From Mycobacterium syngnathidarum (GTDB lineage: Bacteria > Actinomycetota > Actinomycetes > Mycobacteriales > Mycobacteriaceae): a DNA stretch of 41,573 bases. The stretch spans positions 1 to 41,573 of the forward strand of contig NZ_MLCL01000087.1 of NCBI RefSeq assembly GCF_001942625.1. The letters are read 5' to 3'. Positions 17,167 to 24,427 of the stretch are shown piece by piece. Position numbers and translations under genes: made by a program. Every line of letters begins with the position of its first letter. Positions within the stretch are counted from its first letter, which is position 1. The notes beneath the pieces are model-generated. The model had not been told where the DNA came from, did not search any database, and saw nothing but the letters and a program-made list of their open reading frames with translations.

Positions 17167-17460
17167 CTACTCGCCCGCCGCCACTCCCTGCTCGCCGGCA
17201 AACTTCGTAGCGCGGCGGTTGCGGTCCCGGGGTTGGCAGGAGCGCATCCCGCTCATCCTCACCACGGGTCCGGCGTTCAGCACCGCCGCGTAGGCCGCAG
17301 CGACATGCTGCATGACCTGCGCCGGCGTGTAGAGCGTGATCCTGGACAGCCGCAGCCAGGCTGCTGCCGCCGGGCCCAGTTCGAGGGGCCCGACCACCTG
17401 GTACTCGCCCGCTTCGACCACGCGGCTCGTCCCCTCCCAGTACGCATTGTCCCTGGTCAT
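17167..17460 (-). CDS. Small uncharacterised protein, last gene of a coupled cassette
   Basis: This 97-residue protein is not recognised. It begins MTRDNAYWEGTSRVVEAGEY and has an alanine-rich helical middle (TPAQVMQHVAAAYAAVL) and a basic tail (QPRDRNRRATKFAGEQG). Its ATG overlaps the stop of the preceding gene by one base (TGATG), and a strong hairpin follows 16 bases after the stop. The gene style suggests a phage or mobile-element cassette. Confidence 0.55.
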   Translation of the reverse strand: MTRDNAYWEGTSRVVEAGEYQVVGPLELGPAAAAWLRLSRITLYTPAQVMQHVAAAYAAVLNAGPVVRMSGMRSCQPRDRNRRATKFAGEQGVAAGE

Positions 17461-17750
17461 CAGCGTCCCTCCCGTCTCAGCAGCACAGCCCGGAACGGCT
17501 CACCGACGCGCCTAGGCAGCTCGCGCCCGACCATGTACAGCCAGTCCGAACCGCACCCGTCGAGCTCCTCTGCGGCCTCGGCGGGCATGACGTACCGGCC
17601 GAGATACTCGCCGTCGGACGTTCGATCCAGTTCCTGCACCTGCTCCACCGACAGAGTGCACGGCGCGAAGCCCGCTTCATAACCTGTGACGAGGACAGGG
17701 GTGTCAGGCGGCAGCGCGGCGAGCTTCCCCATCAGTTCGCCGACTGTCAT
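17460..17750 (-). CDS. Small phage-like protein (MTVGEL...PPDTPVLVTGYE type)
   Basis: This 96-residue protein opens MTVGELMGKLAALPPDTPVLVTGYEAG. The motif recurs in small actinophage and mobile-element proteins of unknown function, where a short helix is followed by a beta strand and a GYE turn. I rely on memory of that pattern, not a search. ATG at 17750 gives a TGATG junction matching the other two in the cassette; a GTG one codon earlier is possible. No catalytic motif is visible. Confidence 0.6.
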   Translation of the reverse strand: MTVGELMGKLAALPPDTPVLVTGYEAGFAPCTLSVEQVQELDRTSDGEYLGRYVMPAEAAEELDGCGSDWLYMVGRELPRRVGEPFRAVLLRREGR

Positions 17751-18076
17751 CACGGCTGCGCCACCAAGAAGACCGTCGCATCGGTTGCGTTGACATCGAC
17801 CGCCTGCGTCCCGTCATGCGCGACCTCGAACCCCGCGTCCCGAAGCCGTTGCGCTGCACCGGCATCGGTCTGTACGACCATGTCCACCGTCGTGATCAAG
17901 TTCCATGCTGCTGCCTCACCGATCAGCAGGTCCGGACCGGTCTGCGGGGTGATCCGTACCGACTGCCGACCCCAGCGATCTGCACCGCGCTCCGCGTCGG
18001 CCGTGGGGTAGATCGCGCGCCAGAAGCGCTCGCTGATCTCGATGGAGTTCGTGAGCAGCCGGATCTCGGCGATCAT
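17750..18076 (-). CDS. Uncharacterised 108-residue protein, weakly VOC-like
   Basis: It begins MIAEIRLLTNSIEISERFWRA and ends with two alpha-beta units (VDMVVQTDAGAAQRLRDAGFEV, then VNATDATVFLVAQP). The order resembles half of a vicinal-oxygen-chelate (glyoxalase/bleomycin-resistance) fold, but the metal ligands are not evident, so this is a guess about fold only. The ATG at 18076 overlaps the upstream stop as TGATG; a longer frame to 18361 overlaps the upstream gene and is arginine-rich shadow sequence. Confidence 0.55.
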   Translation of the reverse strand: MIAEIRLLTNSIEISERFWRAIYPTADAERGADRWGRQSVRITPQTGPDLLIGEAAAWNLITTVDMVVQTDAGAAQRLRDAGFEVAHDGTQAVDVNATDATVFLVAQP

Positions 18077-18897
18077 CAGCGCACCCTCTCGATCGCTGCG
18101 ACGACTCCAGACTCGACCACGGTTCCGTCGGCGGGCCGCAGCCGCCACGTCCTCAGCACTCCGGGCATCGCCAGCACCTCGTAGTCGCTGTACCGGACAC
18201 CGTTCACGGTGACCTCGCCCCGGTTCAGATCCCAGAAGCTCTCGGGGGCATCGCCGTAGCATCCGACGCGCCATAACCCGTCCATGTCGGCGGTGAGGAC
18301 GTTGACCAGCTCGCCGACGGGTTCGTAGCCATTCTGCTCCGCGGTCGCGCACGCCTCGCACAGCGTGCGGTACCAGCCGTGCGGCGTCACGTGCCGCACG
18401 CCGGGCTCACCGCAGAGCTCGCACGTGGCCTCGCAACGCACCTCGGCCTCGTCTACGAGCTCATCCATCCGCTGCCGATCCGCCTCTGCGATCGACTCGG
18501 AGGTGCCGAAGTAGTAGCGGAGTGCCCCCAACTTCTCCTTGCACTGGTGCAGTTCGTACCCCGGGTCGAGCGCGGCAAGCGCCTGGTCGAGCTCGATGAT
18601 GATCGGGTACCAGCCGCGGCTGCAACCGATCCAACGACCCCAGTTCGGCGGGATGCGCATCATGATCCGACGCAAGTCGTCCTCGAATCCCGCTGCGGTG
18701 TCGGGCATGTGGATCTTGTTGAGTAAAGCCTCCCGATCCATCCGCGCGGTCGCCTGCCTCGCCGCGGCGAGTGCAGCCGCGGCCTCCTCCGGGTCAGCGC
18801 CCTGGACGATCGCCGTCGCCAGGTCGTCGACCGCCGCGCGCGAGGCCGCGAGCGATGCCTTCTCCTCGGGCGTCATCTCCAAGTCGTCGTCGTTCAC
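18076..18897 (-). CDS. Uncharacterised protein with a Cys4 zinc-ribbon-like motif
   Basis: This 273-residue protein heads the cassette. It has an acidic, alanine-rich N-terminus, a GWYPIIIELDQALAALDPGY segment followed by KEKLGALRYYF, then CELCGEPG...LCEACA (about 160-183), a likely four-Cys zinc site. The C-terminal 40 residues (NGVRYSDYEVLAMPGVLRTWRLRP) look beta-rich. The GWYP/KEK-G-LRYY plus CxxC pattern is familiar from uncharacterised bacterial and phage proteins. It starts with GTG at 18897, preceded by AAGGGG and GGAG. The function is unknown. Confidence 0.7.
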   Translation of the reverse strand: MNDDDLEMTPEEKASLAASRAAVDDLATAIVQGADPEEAAAALAAARQATARMDREALLNKIHMPDTAAGFEDDLRRIMMRIPPNWGRWIGCSRGWYPIIIELDQALAALDPGYELHQCKEKLGALRYYFGTSESIAEADRQRMDELVDEAEVRCEATCELCGEPGVRHVTPHGWYRTLCEACATAEQNGYEPVGELVNVLTADMDGLWRVGCYGDAPESFWDLNRGEVTVNGVRYSDYEVLAMPGVLRTWRLRPADGTVVESGVVAAIERVR

Positions 18898-18911
18898 CTA
18901 CTCCACCCCTT

Positions 18912-18949
18912 CTCTACGGCTGCGGTCGCGCTCTACGGCTGCGGTCGCG
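18912..18949. repeat. Perfect 19-bp tandem duplication
   Basis: CTCTACGGCTGCGGTCGCG occurs twice, head to tail. It spans the end of the small gene at 18933 and each copy supplies a TAG on the minus strand. Nineteen is not a multiple of three, so this is a recent-looking duplication in non-coding or decaying sequence. Confidence 0.85.
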
Positions 18950-19289
18950 CCTCGTCCAGACTGTGGAACCTGCTGCAGGAGGCCACCTTCCCCGCCGCGG
19001 CGTGGAGCACGTCGAGAGCGGCGACGCCCTGCAGTGTGAGGAACCATCTCCGCGTCGACGAGTAGCCGGTGCGTGCGTCGGCCTCGGACGCGGCGGCGCC
19101 CCACAGTGTTGGAGCCCACGCCTCGACGGCGGCGTCGAGTGCGCCGGGTTCGCCGAGCACCGCACGGACTCCGGCGACCTCTCCGGAGCTCCACACGTTC
19201 TCGTACGGCTCCCAGCCGTTCGTGCGAACGAGAGCGGCACGCCCGCGGAGGTCTGCGGCGCGGCCGTCACGGGATTCAGCGGTGGGCAT
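18933..19289 (-). CDS. Hypothetical 118-residue protein
   Basis: Not recognised. From the ATG at 19289 the frame reads MPTAESRDGRAADLRGRAALVRT and has a tryptophan-containing middle (NGWEPYENVWSSGEVAGV, AVEAWAPTLWGAA) and a helical end (FLTLQGVAALDVLHAAAG). Amino-acid use looks like a real globular protein, unlike the Pro/Arg-rich competing frame at 18914-19318. There is no clear ribosome site. The stop falls in the 19-bp tandem repeat, so the C-terminus may be altered. It could be a decayed gene. Confidence 0.4.
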   Translation of the reverse strand: MPTAESRDGRAADLRGRAALVRTNGWEPYENVWSSGEVAGVRAVLGEPGALDAAVEAWAPTLWGAAASEADARTGYSSTRRWFLTLQGVAALDVLHAAAGKVASCSRFHSLDEARPQP

Positions 19290-19485
19290 GGAGCCAGTCT
19301 GACCGGCCGGGCCGACACGTCGCGACCGATTTCCTCGATGCAGGAACCGGTGCAGGTGCAGCGGAACCAGCAACACAGCCAAGACCTGCAACGGCGTCTA
19401 GGCGCGATGCAGGATCACCGAACTAGTCTGCACTCCTTGATGTTCCAGATAACCTCTGCCACATCGCCGTGGCAGTCTTCGTTGG

Positions 19486-19659
19486 ATGAGCAACACCGCC
19501 GCAACCCGTCCTGTGATCCGCGCCAGCACCACGGACATAGCCCGACTCGCCGAGTTCCTGTCCGCCCTCTTCGACGCTCCGCTGACGATTGCTTCCGCGC
19601 GCGACGTGGTACCGGCGCCGGCCGGACACCACCTCGTGATGATCGTCGCGGCAGCGTGA
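19486..19659 (+). CDS. Possible small protein (57 residues)
   Basis: The ATG at 19486 opens a frame beginning MSNTAATRPVIRASTTDIARL and ending HHLVMIVAAA before a TGA. Composition is plausible (an amphipathic LAEFLSALFD helix, two beta-like stretches), but no ribosome site or known family is evident. It lies between the phage-like cassette and the integrase remnant. It may be a fragment. The stretches 19290-19485 and 19660-19767 show nothing else that I can support. Confidence 0.3.
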   Translation: MSNTAATRPVIRASTTDIARLAEFLSALFDAPLTIASARDVVPAPAGHHLVMIVAAA

Positions 19660-19767
19660 TCGGTTGCGACGGCGAAGGTGGTCGTGCCCCTGAAACTCGT
19701 TCGTGCGTGTCAGTGTCCCGGCGTACGCTCCCCCGCATGTTTGAGGTCGCCCGTACCGAACGTTGCG

Positions 19768-20046
19768 CCTGCCCCGACCCGCACCCCGGATACGCTCACA
19801 GCGGCGTGGCGTAAGGCGCTCGCCAACGCCGGTCTCCCCCATGTCCGGCTGCATGATGCGCGGCACTCATGCGCGACCCTGATGCATCTGAACGGGGTGC
19901 CCACCGTGGTGATCGCCGCGTGGTTGGGGCACCAGGATCCGGGCTTCACGTTGCGCACGTACGCGCACTCGAATCACGATGCGCTCGCCGACGCGGCGGC
20001 GATGCTCGGCTCGATCACCACCGGGAAGAAGATGGACGCACAGTAG
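19768..20046 (+). pseudogene. C-terminal remnant of a tyrosine-type phage integrase
   Basis: The last 90 or so residues of a tyrosine recombinase are in frame: a helix AAWRKALANAGLPHV, the box II motif HDARHS (H-x-x-R), AAWLGHQDPG with the conserved His, and RTYAHS with the nucleophile Tyr. The N-terminal arm- and core-binding domains and the first catalytic Arg are missing, so it cannot act as a recombinase. It ends 145 bases from the 3' end of tRNA-Phe, the usual place for an integrase of an element inserted in a tRNA gene. Confidence 0.8.
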
Positions 20047-20056
20047 GCCGGAGACA

Positions 20057-20124
20057 TGACACATCTCGTGTCACCTCGTAGGCCGACGCGGAGGAATAAG
20101 GAAGCCGATGTGTCACATGTGTCA
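20057..20124. repeat. Cluster of GTGTCA repeats between the integrase remnant and tRNA-Phe
   Basis: TGACAC at 20057 is inverted against GTGTCA at 20068. Two more direct copies lie at 20110 and 20119. Short repeats beside an integrase gene can be arm-type or excisionase sites, but this role is inferred from position only. Confidence 0.4.
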
Positions 20125-20158
20125 GATTCGGGCTTCCGAGCAACGTGCCCCAGATACA

Positions 20159-20184
20159 GAAAAACCCACCGTCACCAGTGGGTT
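20159..20184 (-). terminator. Terminator of the tRNA Glu-Asp-Phe unit
   Basis: The minus strand reads AACCCAC-TGGTGACG-GTGGGTT followed by TTTCTG: a 7-bp stem and T run, eight bases past the tRNA-Phe end. Confidence 0.8.
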
Positions 20185-20191
20185 CTCTCAG

Positions 20192-20265
20192 TGGCCAGGG
20201 CCGGGATCGAACCGGCGACCTTCCGCTTTTCAGGCGGACGCTCGTACCAACTGAGCTACCTGGCC
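20192..20265 (-). tRNA. tRNA-Phe (GAA)
   Basis: A 74-base cloverleaf with acceptor GGCCAGG/CCTGGCC, anticodon loop CTGAAAA flanked by TCCGC/GCGGA, and T loop TTCGATC. CCA is not encoded. Third in a minus-strand Glu-Asp-Phe row. Confidence 0.97.
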
Positions 20266-20309
20266 GGAAGGCACCGGCTCTTGCAAACCGAACTGCCTCG
20301 CCGTGATGG

Positions 20310-20383
20310 CGACCCTGACGGGACTCGAACCCGCGACCTCCGCCGTGACAGGGCGGCGCGCTAACCAACTGCGCCACAGGGCC
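20310..20383 (-). tRNA. tRNA-Asp (GTC)
   Basis: A 74-base cloverleaf with acceptor GGCCCTG/CAGGGTC, discriminator G as expected for Asp, anticodon loop CTGTCAC and T loop TTCGAGT. Confidence 0.97.
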
Positions 20384-20418
20384 TTACTTTCCAGCATGCT
20401 CCACGTTTCCGTGGTGCG

Positions 20419-20491
20419 TACCCCCAACGGGATTCGAACCCGTGCTACCGCCGTGAAAGGGCGGCGTCCTAGGCCACTAGACGATGGGGGC
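20419..20491 (-). tRNA. tRNA-Glu (TTC)
   Basis: A 73-base cloverleaf with acceptor GCCCCCA/TGGGGGT, anticodon loop CTTTCAC and T loop TTCGAAT. First of the Glu-Asp-Phe row. TAAGCT on the minus strand upstream of it may be its -10 box. Confidence 0.97.
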
Positions 20492-20626
20492 CTGATCCGA
20501 ATCTCTCCGGGGTACTCATCAACTTCGTTCGTTGGGAGCTTCGATAGCTTAGGGTACAGATGCCCAAATCCTCAAACCGTGTGGTCGCAACACCAATTTG
20601 CGTCATCTTGTACCCTGTCTTCTCGC

Positions 20627-20699
20627 GCCCCTATAGCTCAGTTGGTAGAGCTACGGACTTTTAATCCGCAGGTCCCAGGTTCGAGCCCTGGTGGGGGCA
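20627..20699 (+). tRNA. tRNA-Lys (TTT)
   Basis: A 73-base cloverleaf with acceptor GCCCCTA/TGGGGGC, anticodon loop CTTTTAA and T loop TTCGAGC. It is divergent from the other three tRNAs; the 135-bp gap between them must hold both promoters. Confidence 0.97.
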
Positions 20700-20734
20700 C
20701 CACACGCCCGCCGCAAGGCGGGTCATGGTGCGGT

Positions 20735-21100
20735 TCACGCGCTCCGCGCGGTCGCGATCTCGTCGGCCAGCGGAGCGATCGCGGCGATGATCTGTCCGAG
20801 GATCGGCTCCGGCACACCGGCACCGGCCAGGCTGTCCGAAAGGTGGCCGGCCACCAGGTTGAAGTGGTGCATGGTGATGCCGCGGCCTTGATGGACCTGC
20901 CGCATGGGTGCACCGCTGTACTCGACTGGCCCACCCAGCGCCGCGGCGAAGAACTCGGCCTGCCTGCCCTTGAGCCTGGCCATGTTGGTTCCGCTGAAGA
21001 AGCCGGCCAGCTCGTCGTCGGCGAGCACCCGCCGGTAGAAGTCCTCGACGACGGCCTCAAGCGCCTCGGCCCCGCCGATCTGGTCATAGATGGTCGTCAT
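20735..21100 (-). CDS. glbN: Truncated haemoglobin, group I (trHbN/GlbN)
   Basis: This 121-residue two-over-two globin binds haem and in mycobacteria acts in nitric-oxide detoxification. Key residues by alignment from memory with M. tuberculosis trHbN are Tyr B10 (Y22 in EDFYRRV), Leu E7 (L43), Gln E11 (Q47) and proximal His F8 (H70 in QVHQGRG). [11 protein letters not shown] follows. The start at 21100 ([10 protein letters not shown]) lacks the pre-A extension of the M. tuberculosis protein, known to affect its NO dioxygenase activity. It lies 36 bases beyond tRNA-Lys on the opposite strand. Confidence 0.92.
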   Translation of the reverse strand: MTTIYDQIGGAEALEAVVEDFYRRVLADDELAGFFSGTNMARLKGRQAEFFAAALGGPVEYSGAPMRQVHQGRGITMHHFNLVAGHLSDSLAGAGVPEPILGQIIAAIAPLADEIATARSA

Positions 21101-21330
21101 GACGCCAGCCTCGCCCGACGTCGTTGCCGCCCAATTTCGCCCGCGTAGCCGGACCGCTACAGCCGCCTCACAGGTGTGGACACCGGTACGCACCGGCGGC
21201 CGGTCCCGTTTATCGTTATGCCCGGGGGTCGGAAGTGACACCGAACGTGAAGAAGATCGCGAGAATCTCCAGAAAACTCGCCATCATGTTCACGTTCGGG
21301 ATCGACAGATCGAATGAAGGAGTCAGCAGA

Positions 21331-21687
21331 ATGTTCTCCCGGCGTCCGCGCACTCGAGCCATGGCCACCGCGGTAGGTGCTGCCATGCTGACTGCCAGCG
21401 TCGCATTCGGGGCCGCACCGGCCCACGCGGACACCCAGGACGACCAGTTCTTCACCTTCGTCAAAGAGCTGAACATCCCGACCAACTCGGCCGAGGAGGC
21501 CGGCCAGGTTGGCCGCGGCGTCTGTGATGCCCTCACGAAGGGCAAGATCGAACCCGCTCGTACCGTCCGGGGAGTCATCAGTCAGTTGATGAGCCAGGCC
21601 GGCATCGACAAGCACCAGGCGGCGAACCTGGTCCGGGGGGCAGTCAAGGTCTACTGCCCGCAAAACGCCCCGTTCGTCGGGCGCTGA
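21331..21687 (+). CDS. Secreted DUF732 protein
   Basis: This 118-residue protein has a basic N-terminus (MFSRRPRTRAM), a signal peptide core (AVGAAMLTASVAFGAAPAHA, cleavage near residue 33) and a mature DUF732 domain (DDQFFTFVKELNIPTNSAEEAGQVGRGVCDAL...AVKVYCP) with two Cys that may pair. The family is common in mycobacteria and its role is unknown. The ATG at 21331 has GAAGGAG nine bases upstream; the longer frame to 21124 has no signal peptide at its start. A hairpin terminator begins at its stop. Confidence 0.88.
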   Translation: MFSRRPRTRAMATAVGAAMLTASVAFGAAPAHADTQDDQFFTFVKELNIPTNSAEEAGQVGRGVCDALTKGKIEPARTVRGVISQLMSQAGIDKHQAANLVRGAVKVYCPQNAPFVGR

Positions 21688-21706
21688 GGCCCCGCAATCG
21701 GGGCCT
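21687..21706 (+). terminator. Terminator after the DUF732 gene
   Basis: AGGCCCCG-CAAT-CGGGGCCT, an 8-bp perfect stem just after the DUF732 stop, followed by TCACTC. The T run is poor. It lies between converging genes and may serve both. Confidence 0.7.
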
Positions 21707-21718
21707 TCACTCAAGCCG

Positions 21719-22747
21719 CTACACCTTTGGGCAGTAATGCATCCCGTTGTCGCGGTGCCCGACCGGAGGCAGGTTGCGGGCCGGGGTGTGCACCAGTGGC
21801 GCATCGGCCGGAAGCCGCCCCGTGGCCCGGTCCCACGCAGTGCGCGCCCGCGGATGCATGCGGCGGCGTCGGGGTACCAGCTTGAAAATGTGGCCAATCA
21901 CCTTGCCCAGCAGGCGATGCCGCTTCTCATCACGGTCCGACCAGGTGTATCCCATCAGCTCGCGCACCGCCGGGTGGTACAGCCCGACGGTGAACCATAC
22001 GAACAGCGGATGCACCAGATGCTTGCGCTGCAATGCCCACATCCAATCGGGCAACTTCGAGGCAAACGGCGGCTTCGGCAGCTCACTAAGATCCAATACG
22101 TCGCGGGCAGCCTGGTTGTTCTCCAACACGTTGCGGCACATGTGTTCCCAATAGACCTGGAAGTCTTCCCAGGTTTCGGGCACCGGACGCATACTCATCC
22201 CGTACATCGAGTACCACTGCTTGTGTTCTTCGAAGAGCTGCCGCTTGTCGGCTTCGGAGATCCCGCCCGCGAGCCGGTCGGCCACGATGATCGTGCCGAC
22301 GAAGAACGTCGAGTGCGCCCAGTAGAAGACTTCCGGGTTCAACGCGTGATAACGACGCCCCTGCGCGTCGACCCCTTTGATGTCGACGTGGTAGTCGCGC
22401 ACCTCGGCACCGGTCTGCGGTGCGCGGGGGCCGTCGAACACCACGCCACCGATGGGGTACAGCGAGCGCAACAGGCGGGGCCAGCGTTCCTGGAAGAAGA
22501 TCGAGTGCTCCATCACCGCTGCGCCGAGTTGCGGATGCATGTTCTGCATCGACCCGGCCCACGGTCCCTGGAGCATCCCCCGCCAATCGCCGAAGTACTT
22601 CCACGTCAGCGAATCCGGTCCGAGTGGGATCGGCGGCGCCTCGTATCCGCCCGGGGCGGCCGGGCAACCGGCCGCCGCAGCGGATCCGCTGGTCACGGGG
22701 CATGTCTCAGAAGTATCTTGTGTCACAGGTGCGCTTTCTGCCGGCAA
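21719..22747 (-). CDS. MpaB-family (DUF2236) oxygenase-like protein
   Basis: This 342-residue protein belongs to the DUF2236/MpaB family, related to latex-clearing (Lcp) oxygenases, which hold b-type haem through conserved His and Arg residues. Visible blocks are SIFFQERWPRLLRSLYPIGG, YWAHSTFFVG, WYSMYGMSMRPVPET and YWEHMCRNVL. The homologue in M. tuberculosis (Rv0826) sits at the same place beside a TetR gene. It starts with TTG at 22747 (AGGA seven bases upstream); GTG codons downstream are alternatives. The divergent TetR gene and shared palindrome suggest local repression. The substrate is unknown. Confidence 0.85.
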   Translation of the reverse strand: MPAESAPVTQDTSETCPVTSGSAAAAGCPAAPGGYEAPPIPLGPDSLTWKYFGDWRGMLQGPWAGSMQNMHPQLGAAVMEHSIFFQERWPRLLRSLYPIGGVVFDGPRAPQTGAEVRDYHVDIKGVDAQGRRYHALNPEVFYWAHSTFFVGTIIVADRLAGGISEADKRQLFEEHKQWYSMYGMSMRPVPETWEDFQVYWEHMCRNVLENNQAARDVLDLSELPKPPFASKLPDWMWALQRKHLVHPLFVWFTVGLYHPAVRELMGYTWSDRDEKRHRLLGKVIGHIFKLVPRRRRMHPRARTAWDRATGRLPADAPLVHTPARNLPPVGHRDNGMHYCPKV

Positions 22748-22769
22748 GACGGTGTCCTGTTTTCAAATG

Positions 22770-22787
22770 TGACTACACATGTTGTCA
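22770..22787. promoter_or_regulatory. Palindromic operator between the mpaB-like and tetR genes
   Basis: TGACTACACATGTTGTCA is an 18-base inverted repeat (TGAC-n-ACA-nn-TGT-n-GTCA) in the 59-bp divergent gap, 20 bases before the tetR start. It is the expected place and form for the site bound by the adjacent TetR protein. Confidence 0.7.
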
Positions 22788-22806
22788 TCGGAGCTTAGGA
22801 GTAGAT

Positions 22807-23391
22807 GTGCCATCCGGTCAACGACGCGGCCGATGGTCGGGCGTTCCGCTCCAGGAACGCGCGGCACGTCGACGCGACGACCTGATCGCCGCAGGCGTCA
22901 CCTTGCTGGGCAAAGCCGACGGTCCGGCACTGACTGTTCGGGCCGTGTGCCGAGCAGCCCAGCTCACCGAGCGGTACTTCTACGAAAGCTTCGACGACCG
23001 CGACACGTTCGTCCGGGCGGTTTACGACGATGTCTGCGCCCGGGCCATGTCTGCCCTGACGACTGCTGTCACACCCCGCGAGGCCGTCGAACAATTCGTC
23101 GCGCTCATGGTCGACGACCCCACCCGGGGTCGAGTGCTGCTACTCGCCCCGGAGTCGGAGCCGGTGTTGACCCGCTCGGGCGCCGAGTGGATGCCAGACT
23201 TCATCGGCCTGTTGCAGCGCAAACTCACCCGCATTGCCGACCCGGTACGTCAAGCCATGGCCGCCACCAGCCTGATCGGCGCCCTGACCGCATTGTTCAC
23301 GGCATATCTCGACGAGCGACTGCCTGCCAGCCGCGAACAATTCATCGACTACTGCGTCGACCTGCTGCTGGGACGGGTCGGCAGTTTCTGA
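22807..23391 (+). CDS. TetR-family transcriptional regulator
   Basis: This 194-residue repressor has an N-terminal helix-turn-helix (ERAARRRDDLIAAGVTLLG...LTVRAVCRAAQLTERYFYESFDDRDTFVRAVY, about 16-74) and an all-helical ligand domain. GTG at 22807 has AGGAG six bases upstream and gives a normal TetR length; a longer frame to 22420 runs through the divergent gene. It probably represses itself and the mpaB-like gene through the palindrome at 22770-22787. It corresponds in position to Rv0825c. Confidence 0.88.
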   Translation: MPSGQRRGRWSGVPLQERAARRRDDLIAAGVTLLGKADGPALTVRAVCRAAQLTERYFYESFDDRDTFVRAVYDDVCARAMSALTTAVTPREAVEQFVALMVDDPTRGRVLLLAPESEPVLTRSGAEWMPDFIGLLQRKLTRIADPVRQAMAATSLIGALTALFTAYLDERLPASREQFIDYCVDLLLGRVGSF

Positions 23392-23400
23392 GCGAGGGAC

Positions 23401-23841
23401 CTACTCGTCCGGGGTGCTCGCCTCGGCGATCGGTTCTTGTTCGGCCGCGGCAGCCTCGTCTTCGGCAGCCTTGGCCTCACGGCCCGCTGGGCTGCCGACC
23501 GACGCGCCCGGATGCGTCTCGGTGGCGTGGTCGCCATCGCAGTTGAGCGCCACCTGGGTGACGTCTTCCTTGTATTCGTAGTAGGTGTCGGATGTCTGCG
23601 GCACCAACTGCCGGACCGTCCAGGCGCTGGTGACGATGCACTCGTCGCGCGACAACCGGCTACCCACGGTGACGGCAACGTGCACGCTGCCGCCGCTGTC
23701 CTCGATGGCACTGGCCGCGTCGCTGTATGTCTGCCCAACCACATCCGGTGCGGCCTGAGCCGCCCCCGCGCCCGCCACGGCCAGCGCAAAACCCGCAGCG
23801 GACACACCGATGACACTTCCGAACCCGATCGCGATCTTCAT
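23401..23841 (-). CDS. Secreted PASTA-like protein, paralogue 1
   Basis: This 146-residue protein has a signal peptide (IGFGSVIGVSAAGFALAVAGAGAAQA, cleavage before APDVVG). A PASTA-like domain follows (PDVVGQTYSDAASAIEDSGG...VAVTVGSRLSRDECIVTSAW), then a divergent insert (TVRQLVPQTSDTYYEYKEDV) and a shared tail HPGASVGSPAGREAKAAEDEAAAAEQ...STPDE. Mature Cys in DECIV and NCDG could form a disulfide. PASTA domains can bind peptidoglycan; binding here is untested. It is the most diverged of three tandem paralogues and ends nine bases from the convergent tetR stop. Confidence 0.82.
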   Translation of the reverse strand: MKIAIGFGSVIGVSAAGFALAVAGAGAAQAAPDVVGQTYSDAASAIEDSGGSVHVAVTVGSRLSRDECIVTSAWTVRQLVPQTSDTYYEYKEDVTQVALNCDGDHATETHPGASVGSPAGREAKAAEDEAAAAEQEPIAEASTPDE

Positions 23842-23995
23842 CTAGGCCGACCTTCCCCGTCCGGTGATCTCTCCCGGAGGTGGGGCGGCAGCGCTTTGTG
23901 TAGTGCCGTGTGACGCCCCACAGCTCGCGACACGTCACGAGTTCTGGGAGCTAATTGAAATTCTAGCCTCGGAAAGGTCGGCCGACCGTAACTTT

Positions 23996-24427
23996 TTACT
24001 CGTCCGGCGTGCTGGCCTCGGCGAGTTCTTCCTGCTCAGCAGCGGCAGCCTCATCAGCGGCCTTCTTCGCCTCGCGCCCGGCCGGGCTGGCCACCGACGC
24101 ACCCGAGTGCGTCGAGGAGGCATACCCGCCGTCGCAGTTGAGGGAGACCATCACCTCGTCCTCGGCATGGGTGTACTCGTCGCCGGCGTCGCGCACGAAC
24201 GGGGCGTCCCAGACCTGGGTTACCACGCAGTCGTCCTTGGACAGCTTGCTGCCGACGGTGACCGCCACCTTGGCCTTGCCGCCGCCGTCCTCTATCGCCG
24301 ACGCGGCATCCTCGTACGTCTCACCGACCACGTCGGGCGCGGCAGCCGCCACTGCGCCCCCGAACAGGCCGCAGGCACCTACCCCGATCGCTACCCCAGC
24401 TGCGGAAACGGCAATTCTCTTCATCAC
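23996..24427 (-). CDS. Secreted PASTA-like protein, paralogue 2
   Basis: This 143-residue protein has a signal peptide ending VAAA, a PASTA-like domain (APDVVGETYEDAASAIEDGGGKAKVAVTVGSKLSKDDCVVTQVW), DAPFVRD, a NCDGGYAS loop and the same SPAGREAKKAADEAAAAEQEELAEASTPDE tail. GTG at 24427 is eight bases past AGGAG; the ATG right after it (24424) is also possible. It is closest to paralogue 3 in its DAPFVRD region. Gaps of about 130-155 bp between the three genes leave room for separate promoters, so they need not be an operon. Confidence 0.82.
   Translation of the reverse strand: MMKRIAVSAAGVAIGVGACGLFGGAVAAAAPDVVGETYEDAASAIEDGGGKAKVAVTVGSKLSKDDCVVTQVWDAPFVRDAGDEYTHAEDEVMVSLNCDGGYASSTHSGASVASPAGREAKKAADEAAAAEQEELAEASTPDE

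Noticed and set aside
18914..19318. 134-residue competing minus-strand frame
   Set aside because: Pro/Arg/Ser-rich shadow; the overlapping frame ending at 18933 has a more protein-like composition.
20047..20200. Copy of the tRNA-Phe 3' end as a second attachment site
   Set aside because: I looked for GGCCAGGGCCGGGATCG elsewhere in the accessory region and saw none.
20056..21148. Several frames across the tRNA genes
   Set aside because: They translate tRNA sequence (for example GIEPATF, FESRQG-type peptides), a common false gene call.
21737..22798. 353-residue plus-strand frame
   Set aside because: Antisense shadow of the MpaB-family gene, with no family features and biased composition.
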